Part shown: one piece after another, positions 57,764 through 64,000 of the stretch
Position numbering within the stretch: the first letter of the stretch is position 1
Layout of the letters: each line of letters starts with the position of its first letter
Origin: JASHPR01 sp963844655
Lineage (GTDB): Bacteria > Actinomycetota > Actinomycetes > Streptosporangiales > Streptosporangiaceae
DNA length: 64,000 nt
Assembly (NCBI GenBank): GCA_963844655.1
Contig: CAWJPA010000003.1
Coordinates: 124,001 to 188,000, forward strand
Direction: 5' to 3'
Position numbers and translations under genes: made by a program
The notes under the pieces: generated by a model
Told to the model about the DNA's origin: nothing
The model's input: only the letters and a program-made list of their open reading frames with translations
Database searches by the model: none

Positions 57764-58876
57764 ATGACGGGATCTTTCGGGGGTCTTGCGCCTGCGGCGG
57801 GCAAAGGCCAAGAAGAGCGTCGGCGGGCCGCGCTCGCGGCGCTGGCACCCGGCACGGAGCTGCGGGACGGGCTGGAGCGGATCCTGCGCGGCAGCACCGG
57901 CGCCCTGATCGTGCTCGGCTACGACCCGGCCGTCGCGGGCATGTGCTCCGGCGGGTTCGAGCTGAACGTCGAGTTCTCGCCGACCCGCCTGCGTGAGCTG
58001 GCCAAGATGGACGGCGCGATCGTGCTCGACGCGGCCGCCCGCACGATCGTGCGCGCCGCCGTCCAGCTCGTCCCCGACCCTGGTGTGCCGACGGACGAGT
58101 CCGGCACCCGGCACCGGACCGCGGAGCGGGTGGCCAGGCAGACCGGGTACCCCGTGATCGCGGTCAGCAAGTCGATGCGGATCATCGCGCTGTTCATCGA
58201 CGGGACCAGGTTCGTGCTCGAAGACTCCGCCGCCCTGCTGTCGCACGCGAATCAGGCCCTGGCCACCCTGGAGCGGTATAAGCGCCGGCTCGACGAGGTC
58301 TCCGGCGCGCTGTCGGCGCTGGAGATCGAGGACCTGGCCACCGTCAGGGACGTCTCCGCCGTGGCCAAGCGGCTGGAGATGGTGCGCCGGGTCGCGGCCG
58401 AGATCGAGGGCCACATGGTGGAGCTCGGCACCGGCGGCCGGCTCCTCGCCCTGCACCTCGACGAGCTCATGGCCGGCACCGCCCAGGAGCGGGTGCTGCT
58501 GGTGCAGGACTACGTGGACGCCCCGCCCGACGGCCGGGCGGCGGCCGTCGCGGCCGTGCTGGCCCGGCTGGAGAGCCTCTCGCCCGGTGAGCTCCTGGAC
58601 ATGGCGGCCGTGGCGGCCGTGCTCGGGTTCGACTGCCGCAGGGCCCTGGACGACCTGGTGAGCCCGCACGGGTACCGCCTGCTCGCCCGGGTACCGCGGA
58701 TCAGCAGGCCTGCCGTGGACAGCCTGATCGAGCACTTCGGCGGGCTGCAGAAGCTGCTGGCCGCCAGCGTGGACGACCTGAACCAGGTGCCGGGCATCGG
58801 GCCGTCACACGCCCGCAGCGTGCGCGAGGGCCTGTCCAGGCTCGCCGAGTCGTCGATCATGGAGCGCTACGTCTAG
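57764..58876 (+). CDS. disA: DNA integrity scanning protein DisA (diadenylate cyclase)
   Basis: A 370-residue protein that makes c-di-AMP from two ATP and pauses on branched DNA. The N-terminal DAC domain carries the catalytic D83-G84-A85 in KMDGAIVLD and R116-H117-R118-T119 in TRHRTAERVA. A helical spine follows (about 160-300), and the C-terminal HhH DNA-binding part has LNQVPGIGPSHARSVREGL. Length is normal. It follows radA by 40 bp; in many actinobacteria radA and disA are neighbours and RadA restrains DisA, so the radA frameshift is of interest. Confidence 0.98.
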   Translation: MTGSFGGLAPAAGKGQEERRRAALAALAPGTELRDGLERILRGSTGALIVLGYDPAVAGMCSGGFELNVEFSPTRLRELAKMDGAIVLDAAARTIVRAAVQLVPDPGVPTDESGTRHRTAERVARQTGYPVIAVSKSMRIIALFIDGTRFVLEDSAALLSHANQALATLERYKRRLDEVSGALSALEIEDLATVRDVSAVAKRLEMVRRVAAEIEGHMVELGTGGRLLALHLDELMAGTAQERVLLVQDYVDAPPDGRAAAVAAVLARLESLSPGELLDMAAVAAVLGFDCRRALDDLVSPHGYRLLARVPRISRPAVDSLIEHFGGLQKLLAASVDDLNQVPGIGPSHARSVREGLSRLAESSIMERYV

Positions 58877-58917
58877 CGCGATCCTGCCGCATGGCTGGTC
58901 CGCCAGACGCGCCGATG

Positions 58918-59619
58918 TCAGCGCAGCCGGAACGTGACCGAGTTGCTGGCGACGCTTCCGTCCGACGCGGACGCCGCGAAGCTCCCGCTCCGCACCTGGC
59001 CTGAGGTCGCCGTGCACCCCGGCGCCGATCGCCGGCGGTTCCAGGTGATCGGCAGCACCGTCGGTACCCCGCGGGCCAGGTTGGTCATCAGCGAGCCCCG
59101 CCCCTGGACGCAGTCGGCCGAACTCCAGACCCGCTTCCGGCCCGCCATGACGACCAGGGACAGGAACTTGGGGCCGACGTTGAAGGCGCAGGTCCGATTC
59201 GCGGTGGACACCACGTCCACGTCGAACTCGGGCGACTGGGCCTGGCGGTAGCTGCTGCGGTCGGAGGACACGCTGATAACGATGTCGCTGGCCTGGCAGT
59301 GCCGTGGCAGGCCCGAGGCGGCGGCGCCGGTCTGCGCCGGGCTCGACGCGGTGCCGCTCGGGGTGGCCCCGGGCGAGGACCCGCTCCCACCCGGGCCGCC
59401 GGACCCGGTCCCGCCTGTCCCGCCGCCGGCGCTCGTTTCCTGCCCCTGCGATCGGCCGGCGGCGCCACCCGGGCTCGAGGGCAGAACGCCGGAGATGGCC
59501 CAGGCGATCGCGGCCAGGATGGCCAGCCCGACCACGAGCGCCAGGAACCGCCTCCTCCAGTACGTCGCGGGCGACAGTGGGCGTTCCTGTGACTCGTAAC
59601 GGAACGTGTTCGTGCCCAT
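58918..59619 (-). CDS. Membrane-anchored protein with extracytoplasmic beta domain (Rv3587c-like)
   Basis: A 233-residue protein: a short basic N-terminus, one transmembrane helix (FLALVVGLAILAAIAWAI), a long Gly/Ser/Thr linker, and a compact C-terminal domain of about 125 residues. That domain has paired Cys (CQASDIVISVSSDRSSY, TCAFNVGPKFLSLVV, SSADCVQG and PGCTATSG) and reads as an Ig-like beta sandwich, probably disulfide-linked outside the cell. Its position between disA and mutY matches M. tuberculosis Rv3587c. The function is unknown. ATG 59619 is used; a CATACT hexamer lies six bases upstream. Confidence 0.8.
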   Translation of the reverse strand: MGTNTFRYESQERPLSPATYWRRRFLALVVGLAILAAIAWAISGVLPSSPGGAAGRSQGQETSAGGGTGGTGSGGPGGSGSSPGATPSGTASSPAQTGAAASGLPRHCQASDIVISVSSDRSSYRQAQSPEFDVDVVSTANRTCAFNVGPKFLSLVVMAGRKRVWSSADCVQGRGSLMTNLARGVPTVLPITWNRRRSAPGCTATSGQVRSGSFAASASDGSVASNSVTFRLR

Positions 59620-59744
59620 GCGATGAGTATGCAAGCGGGCCCGGCGGGCCCGCAGCCGACCCGCCGACCTCGCCGGCTAGAAGCCGAAAACTCCCACGTT
59701 CTGATTTCTGGGTCTCGGGAGACCATGCCAGGATCGTGTCCGTC

Positions 59745-60623
59745 ATGACAAACGGGTACGCCGAGCCGGTGCTGCGCTGGTACGCGGCTCACGCCCGCGA
59801 TCTGCCGTGGCGGCACCCTGACGCCTCGGCGTGGTCGGTGCTGGTGAGCGAGATCATGCTGCAGCAGACCCCGGTGGCACGGGTGCTGCCCGCGCATGCG
59901 GCGTGGCTGGAGCGGTGGCCAACCCCGCCGTCGCTGGCGGCCGCCGCGCCGGGCGATGCGGTCAGGCAGTGGGGCCGGCTGGGCTACCCGCGCCGCGCGG
60001 TGCGGCTGCACGCCACCGCCAAGGTCCTGACCGAAGACCACGACGGGCAGGTCCCGGACTCGGTCGAGGCGCTGCGCGCACTGCCGGGAGTGGGCAGCTA
60101 CACCGCGGCCGCCGTGGCCAGCTTCGCGTTCGGGCAGCGCCACGCGGTGCTGGACACCAATGTGCGCCGGGTCCTGGCCCGCCTGCTGGGCGGCGAGGAC
60201 CTGCCGCCCCGCAGCACATCCGTCGCGGAGGTACGGCTGGCCGAGTCGCTGCTCCCCGAAGCGCCGCAGCGGGCGGCGCGGTGGTCGGTCGCGGTCATGG
60301 AGCTCGGCGCGCTGGTCTGCACCGCGGCCCGGCCCGACTGTGACCGCTGCCCGGTGGCGCGGCAGTGCGCGTGGCGCCGCGCGGGCCGCCCGCCCGCCAC
60401 CGTGCGCCCGGCGGCGCAGCGCTACGCGGGCACCGACCGGCAGTGCCGCGGCCGCCTGCTCGCGGTGCTGAGGGAGTCGGCGGATCCGGTGCCGGCGGCC
60501 CGCCTGGACGCGGTCTGGCCCGACCCCGCGCAGCGGGCCCGGGCGCTGCACGCCCTGGTCGCCGACGGACTGGCCACGGCGCTGGAACACGAGATGTACG
60601 CCCTGCCAGGCCACCCGGCCTGA
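59745..60623 (+). CDS. mutY: A/G-specific adenine DNA glycosylase MutY
   Basis: A 292-residue glycosylase that removes A opposite 8-oxoG. LPWRHPDASAWSVLVSEIMLQQT has the catalytic Glu, LPGVGSYTAAAVASFAFGQ the helix-hairpin-helix, LDTNV the Asp, and the iron-sulfur motif C-x6-C-x2-C-x5-C is in CTAARPDCDRCPVARQC. It lacks the usual C-terminal NUDIX-like domain that recognises 8-oxoG; a short helical region replaces it, so this is a short-form MutY. Start at ATG 59745. Confidence 0.93.
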   Translation: MTNGYAEPVLRWYAAHARDLPWRHPDASAWSVLVSEIMLQQTPVARVLPAHAAWLERWPTPPSLAAAAPGDAVRQWGRLGYPRRAVRLHATAKVLTEDHDGQVPDSVEALRALPGVGSYTAAAVASFAFGQRHAVLDTNVRRVLARLLGGEDLPPRSTSVAEVRLAESLLPEAPQRAARWSVAVMELGALVCTAARPDCDRCPVARQCAWRRAGRPPATVRPAAQRYAGTDRQCRGRLLAVLRESADPVPAARLDAVWPDPAQRARALHALVADGLATALEHEMYALPGHPA

Positions 60624-60645
60624 ATCCCCTGCTGAGGCAGAAAAT

Positions 60646-60683
60646 CCCGCGGCCGGTCACCTGGGATGGTGACCGGCCGCGGG
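60646..60683. terminator. Perfect 16-bp hairpin between convergent mutY and clpC
   Basis: CCCGCGGCCGGTCACC (60646-60661) and GGTGACCGGCCGCGGG (60668-60683) pair without mismatch around a 6-nt loop. AAAAT precedes it on the plus strand, so minus-strand transcripts from clpC have ATTTT after the stem. Likely bidirectional. Confidence 0.85.
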
Positions 60684-60705
60684 ACTGACTGCTGAGCCCG
60701 GGCGG

Positions 60706-63267
60706 TTATTCGGCGGTCAGCCGCCCCTCGGCGCCGGTGCCCGGCCCGCGGCTGATGCCGGTCGTGGCCGCCCTGGTCTCGATCTCGGCCGGGGGCGCGT
60801 CCGGAACCGCATCGGGCTTGGGCTCGCCCTTGAAGGTGAACTGCGCCTCCGGCCCGGTGCCTTCCGCGTCGACCACGACAATCTGGCCGGCCTTCAGCTC
60901 GCTGAACAGGATCTTCTCCGACAGGTTGTCCTCGATCTCCCGCTGGATCGTCCGGCGCAGCGGCCTGGCGCCGAGAACCGGGTCGTAGCCCCGCTCGGCC
61001 AGCAGCGCCTTGGCCGCCGGCCGCATCTCGATCCCCATGTCGCGGTCCTTCAGCCTGTCGTCCACCTTGGCGATCATCAGGTCCACGATGCTGAAGATCT
61101 CCTCCTGGCTGAGCTGGTGGAACACGATGGTGTCGTCCACCCGGTTCAGGAACTCCGGCCGGAAGTGCCCCTTCAGCTCGTCCTGGACCTTGGACTTCAT
61201 CCGGTCGTACGAGCCGCGCGACTGGCTTGAGGTACCGAAGCCGACCGAGACGCCCTTGGAGATGTCCCTGGTGCCCAGGTTGGTGGTCATGATGATGACG
61301 GTGTTCTTGAAGTCGATCACCCGGCCCTGGGCATCGGTGAGGCGCCCGTCCTCCAGGATCTGCAGCAGCGAGTTGAAGATGTCCGGGTGGGCCTTCTCGA
61401 TCTCGTCGAAGAGCACCACCGAGAACGGCTTGCGGCGCACCTTCTCGGTCAGCTGGCCGCCCTCCTCGTACCCGACGTAGCCGGGCGGGGAGCCGAACAG
61501 CCGCGACACCGTGTGCTTCTCCATGTACTCGCTCATGTCCAGCTGGATCAGCGAGTCCTCGTCGCCGAACAGGAACTCGGCGAGCGTCTTGGAGAGCTCG
61601 GTCTTGCCGACGCCGGAGGGCCCGGCGAAGATGAACGAGCCGCCGGGCCGCTTCGGGTCCTTCAGGCCGGCCCGGGTCCGCCGGATCGCCTGCGACAGCG
61701 ACTTGATCGCCTCGTTCTGGCCGATCACCCGCCGGTGCAGCTCATCCTCCATGCGCAGCAGCCGCTGGGACTCCTCCTCGGTGAGCTTGAACACGGGGAT
61801 GCCGGTAGCGGTCGCCAGCACCTCGGCGATCAGCTCTTCGTTCACCTCGGCGACGGCGTCCATGTCGCCGGCCTTCCACTCCTTCTCCCTGGTGTCCTTG
61901 CGGTCGATCAGCTGCTTCTCCTTGTCGCGGAGCGCGGCAGCCTTCTCGAAGTCCTGGGAGTCGATGGCCGATTCCTTCTCCCGGCGCACGTCGGCGATCT
62001 TCTCGTCGAACTCGCGCAGGTCCGGCGGTGCGGTCATGCGGCGGATCCGCATCCGCGAGCCGGCCTCGTCGATCAGGTCGATCGCCTTGTCCGGCAGGAA
62101 CCTGTCGCTGATGTAGCGGTCGGCCAGCTGCGCGGCCGCGACCAGCGCGTCATCGGTGATCGACACGCGGTGGTGCGCCTCGTAGCGGTCCCGCAGGCCC
62201 TTGAGGATCTCGATGGTGTGCGAGATCGTGGGCTCGGCCACCTGGATCGGCTGGAACCTGCGCTCGAGCGCGGCGTCCTTCTCCAGGTGCTTGCGGTACT
62301 CGTCCAGCGTGGTCGCGCCGATGGTCTGCAGCTCGCCCCGGGCCAGCATCGGCTTCAGGATCGAGGCGGCGTCGATCGCGCCCTCCGCGGCGCCCGCACC
62401 GACGAGGGTGTGGATCTCGTCGATGAACAGGATGATGTCGCCCCGGGTGCGGATCTCCTTCAGGACCTTCTTCAGCCGCTCCTCGAAGTCACCCCGGTAC
62501 CTCGACCCGGCCACCAGCGCGCCCAGGTCGAGGGTGTACAGCTGCTTGTCCTTGATGGTCTCCGGCACCTCGCTCTTGACGATCTTCTGAGCGAGTCCCT
62601 CGACGACCGCGGTCTTGCCCACGCCGGGCTCACCGACCAGGACCGGGTTGTTCTTGGTGCGCCGGGACAGCACCTGCATCACGCGCTCGATTTCCTTCTC
62701 CCGGCCGATCACCGGGTCGAGCTTGCCCTCGCGCGCGGCCGCGGTCAGGTTCCGGCCGAACTGGTCCAGCACCAGGGAGGTGGAGGGTGCGGTTTCCGAC
62801 GGCGCGCCCGCGGCGGCGGGCTCCTTGCCCTGGTAGCCGTGCAGCAGCTGGATCACCTGCTGGCGGACCCGGTTCAGGTCCGCGCCCAGCCGGACAAGCA
62901 CCTGGGCGGCGACGCCCTCGCCCTCACGGATCAGGCCGAGCAGGATGTGCTCGGTGCCGATGTAGTTGTGGCCGAGCTGCAGCGCCTCGCGCAGCGACAG
63001 CTCCAGGACCTTCTTGGCCCGGGGGGTGAACGGGATGTGACCCGACGGCGCCTGCTGACCCTGGCCGATGATCTCCTCGACCTGCTGGCGCACGGCCTCC
63101 AGGCTGATCCCGAGCGACTCCAGAGCCTTGGCCGCGACGCCCTCACCCTCGTGGATCAGGCCGAGCAGGATATGCTCCGTGCCGATGTAGTTGTGGTTGA
63201 GCATCCTGGCCTCTTCTTGGGCCAGGACGACGACCCGCCGCGCCCGGTCGGTAAACCTCTCGAACAT
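60706..63267 (-). CDS. clpC: ATP-dependent Clp protease ATPase subunit ClpC
   Basis: An 853-residue AAA+ unfoldase that feeds substrates to ClpP. Two ClpN repeats come first (NYIGTEHILLGLIHEGEGV and again NYIGTEHILLGLIREGEGV), then NBD1 with GEPGVGKTAVVEGLA, a short middle region with a UVR-type motif (IDSQDFEKAAALRDKEKQL) instead of the long ClpB coil, then NBD2 with GPSGVGKTELSKTLAEFLF. After NBD2 a loop NLGTRDISKGVSVGFG includes the GF-type ClpP-contact region. It ends in an acidic disordered tail. GAGGGAG precedes the ATG. In mycobacteria ClpC1 lies next to lsr2, as here. Confidence 0.98.
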   Translation of the reverse strand: MFERFTDRARRVVVLAQEEARMLNHNYIGTEHILLGLIHEGEGVAAKALESLGISLEAVRQQVEEIIGQGQQAPSGHIPFTPRAKKVLELSLREALQLGHNYIGTEHILLGLIREGEGVAAQVLVRLGADLNRVRQQVIQLLHGYQGKEPAAAGAPSETAPSTSLVLDQFGRNLTAAAREGKLDPVIGREKEIERVMQVLSRRTKNNPVLVGEPGVGKTAVVEGLAQKIVKSEVPETIKDKQLYTLDLGALVAGSRYRGDFEERLKKVLKEIRTRGDIILFIDEIHTLVGAGAAEGAIDAASILKPMLARGELQTIGATTLDEYRKHLEKDAALERRFQPIQVAEPTISHTIEILKGLRDRYEAHHRVSITDDALVAAAQLADRYISDRFLPDKAIDLIDEAGSRMRIRRMTAPPDLREFDEKIADVRREKESAIDSQDFEKAAALRDKEKQLIDRKDTREKEWKAGDMDAVAEVNEELIAEVLATATGIPVFKLTEEESQRLLRMEDELHRRVIGQNEAIKSLSQAIRRTRAGLKDPKRPGGSFIFAGPSGVGKTELSKTLAEFLFGDEDSLIQLDMSEYMEKHTVSRLFGSPPGYVGYEEGGQLTEKVRRKPFSVVLFDEIEKAHPDIFNSLLQILEDGRLTDAQGRVIDFKNTVIIMTTNLGTRDISKGVSVGFGTSSQSRGSYDRMKSKVQDELKGHFRPEFLNRVDDTIVFHQLSQEEIFSIVDLMIAKVDDRLKDRDMGIEMRPAAKALLAERGYDPVLGARPLRRTIQREIEDNLSEKILFSELKAGQIVVVDAEGTGPEAQFTFKGEPKPDAVPDAPPAEIETRAATTGISRGPGTGAEGRLTAE

Positions 63268-63711
63268 CTCGTCGCTCCCTCACAGGGCGGTCGGGGGAGG
63301 CACTGAGGTTGGTGCCCCTTCTTCCGCATGGTAGCCGGTGCTCCAGGCAACGACTCGAGTGCAATGTGTCACTCATGTAAAACGTTCCCCGGGCGCCGGC
63401 CGTTCACCCCATAAAACCTATGCCAGACAGGCAGTGTTCCCTTCTACGCCGCGAGCGAACGCCCGTCCCGCTCGGCGGCTGAGACCGTCCGCTGTCCGCT
63501 GGCGGCGGGCCGCCTGCCCCGCCTCAGACCACAGCCGCACCGGCAGCACCGGGCGGCCCTCACGGCAACACCAGCGCGAGAGATCATGACGTGGCCGAAG
63601 AGGGACCCGCCGGGCGCGGCCGGTCACCGGCCCTCGCCCCTCAGGCTCTGGACAGTCTCATGCTCACCGCGGCCGCCGATGCCCGCGCGGGCCGGAATGG
63701 CGAGAGCGCAT
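63268..63711. other. Upstream region of clpC; no supported gene
   Basis: About 440 bp. The clpC promoter must lie in the right-hand half on the minus strand, but no clear -10/-35 or ClgR-type site was found. A short 8-bp palindrome ACTCGAGT occurs at about 63353-63360. A frame from GTG 63591 to TAA 63712 (40 codons) ends right at the hairpin but shows no recognisable motif. Confidence 0.45.
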
Positions 63712-63759
63712 AAACCAGCGGCGCACCCGTCACAACGTGACGTGGTGCGCCGCTGGTTT
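63712..63759. terminator. Very long hairpin with T-tract, probable terminator of lsr2
   Basis: AAACCAGCGGCGCACC (63712-63727) pairs with GGTGCGCCGCTGGTTT (63744-63759). Inside it, CGTCAC and GTGACG pair around a 3-nt loop, with one bulged base. The total is 22 base pairs. Plus-strand flank TTTT and minus-strand flank TTTA are consistent with bidirectional termination about 160 bp after lsr2. Confidence 0.75.
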
Positions 63760-63783
63760 TCAGGTTGTGCTAGCCCGAGACCG

Positions 63784-63801
63784 GGCGCCGGTACCGGCGC
63801 C
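63784..63801. repeat. Perfect 18-bp palindrome
   Basis: GGCGCCGGTACCGGCGCC equals its own reverse complement. It lies between the terminator and the lsr2 stop. Its role is unknown. Confidence 0.6.
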
Positions 63802-63918
63802 AGCCGACCCGGGTCGAGCTATACCGCTGAAGACTGGCCCGCCAGGAGACTACGGCCAAGCCGGCGGATGCGCCGTGCGCGCCCTATCTGCCTGGCATCT
63901 CTGGCTGCGCCTCGCCTT

Positions 63919-64000
63919 TTAATGCGAGGCCTCGTACTCCTGGATGATCGTGGCCGGAATGCGGCCGCGCTCGCTTACCTTGTGACCGCGCTGCCTGGCC
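63919..64000 (-). CDS. lsr2: Nucleoid-associated protein Lsr2, C-terminal end (cut by window edge)
   Basis: The last 26 residues of a minus-strand gene ending at the stop complement 63919-63921: ARQRGHKVSERGRIPATIIQ then EYEASH. The RGR core of the AT-hook-like minor-groove binding loop (V-S-x-R-G-R-I) is exactly that of Lsr2, the xenogeneic silencer of actinobacteria, which represses AT-rich foreign DNA. The rest of the gene lies beyond the right edge. Confidence 0.93.
   Translation of the reverse strand, partial: ARQRGHKVSERGRIPATIIQEYEASH

Noticed and set aside
60706..63306. Long plus-strand frame opposite clpC
   Set aside because: It is an antisense shadow produced by high G+C; clpC is unambiguous.
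63268..63918. tRNA gene between clpC and lsr2
   Set aside because: No T-loop GGTTCGAATCC-type box or cloverleaf could be drawn.

Overview
This 64 kb window is chromosomal DNA from a high-GC actinobacterium. The evidence is very high G+C, frequent GTG/TTG starts, an HspR-type dnaK operon with HAIR operators, an Lsr2 C-terminus at the right edge, ClpC, DisA, and several apparently leaderless promoters. Gene order resembles the mycobacterial chromosome as I remember it: an Rv0338c-like Fe-S reductase, dnaK-grpE-dnaJ-hspR, clpB, pyrE, fba, the DUF3151 gene and purA in one part, and radA-disA-(Rv3587c-like)-mutY-clpC-lsr2 in the other. A Streptosporangiales or Streptomyces-like relative is my best guess; nothing here fixes the genus. 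No tRNA, rRNA, insertion sequence, prophage or CRISPR array was seen.

Layout. 1-7 kb: end of a family 2 glycosyltransferase, a crotonase plus SDR pair, a DHA2-type MFS exporter behind a perfect palindrome, a KamA-like radical SAM enzyme and a PlsX-like protein. 7-16.5 kb: argS, a membrane-anchored protein, an OmpR/histidine kinase pair, a YihY/BrkB membrane protein, a TMEM175-type channel and a membrane Fe-S reductase. 16.6-20.5 kb: two large membrane proteins, the second (DUF2079) with a hexapeptide-repeat N-terminus. 20.7-28.1 kb: the heat-shock operon dnaK-grpE-dnaJ-hspR-clpB with two HAIR sites. 28.1-31 kb: a TPR-like protein and a NYN-domain protein with a long disordered repeat region. 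31-42 kb: pyrE, a TTA-containing micro-ORF, fba, an aldo/keto reductase, DUF3151, the purA-purD-ltrA-purB-purC run and a MurA-like enzyme. 42-49.7 kb: a putative regulator, an ATP-grasp/flavin monooxygenase pair, an AlkA-like glycosylase, a HisC/Pat aminotransferase and a GH15-like protein. 49.7-50.6 kb: a decayed stretch with a macrodomain stub and an apparent sigma-factor fragment. 50.6-55.4 kb: a BlaI/M56 pair, AlaX, DUF2516 with an XRE regulator, asparaginase and dtd. 55.3-64 kb: a frameshifted sugar-phosphate isomerase, a frameshifted radA, disA, a membrane-anchored protein, mutY, clpC and the end of lsr2.

Working together: the window is mostly housekeeping. Protein quality control (DnaK/GrpE/DnaJ/ClpB under HspR, plus ClpC), purine and pyrimidine synthesis (purA/D/B/C, pyrE), genome integrity (RadA, DisA, MutY, AlkA-like) and translation fidelity (ArgS, AlaX, Dtd) dominate. 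I do not see a convincing new multi-gene system. The most useful oddities are two frameshifts within 1.3 kb (sequence error or real decay), two gene remnants side by side, a recurring -10 box 6-7 nt before start codons, and a few homologues with altered active-site or signature motifs (KamA-like, AlkA-like, MurA-like).
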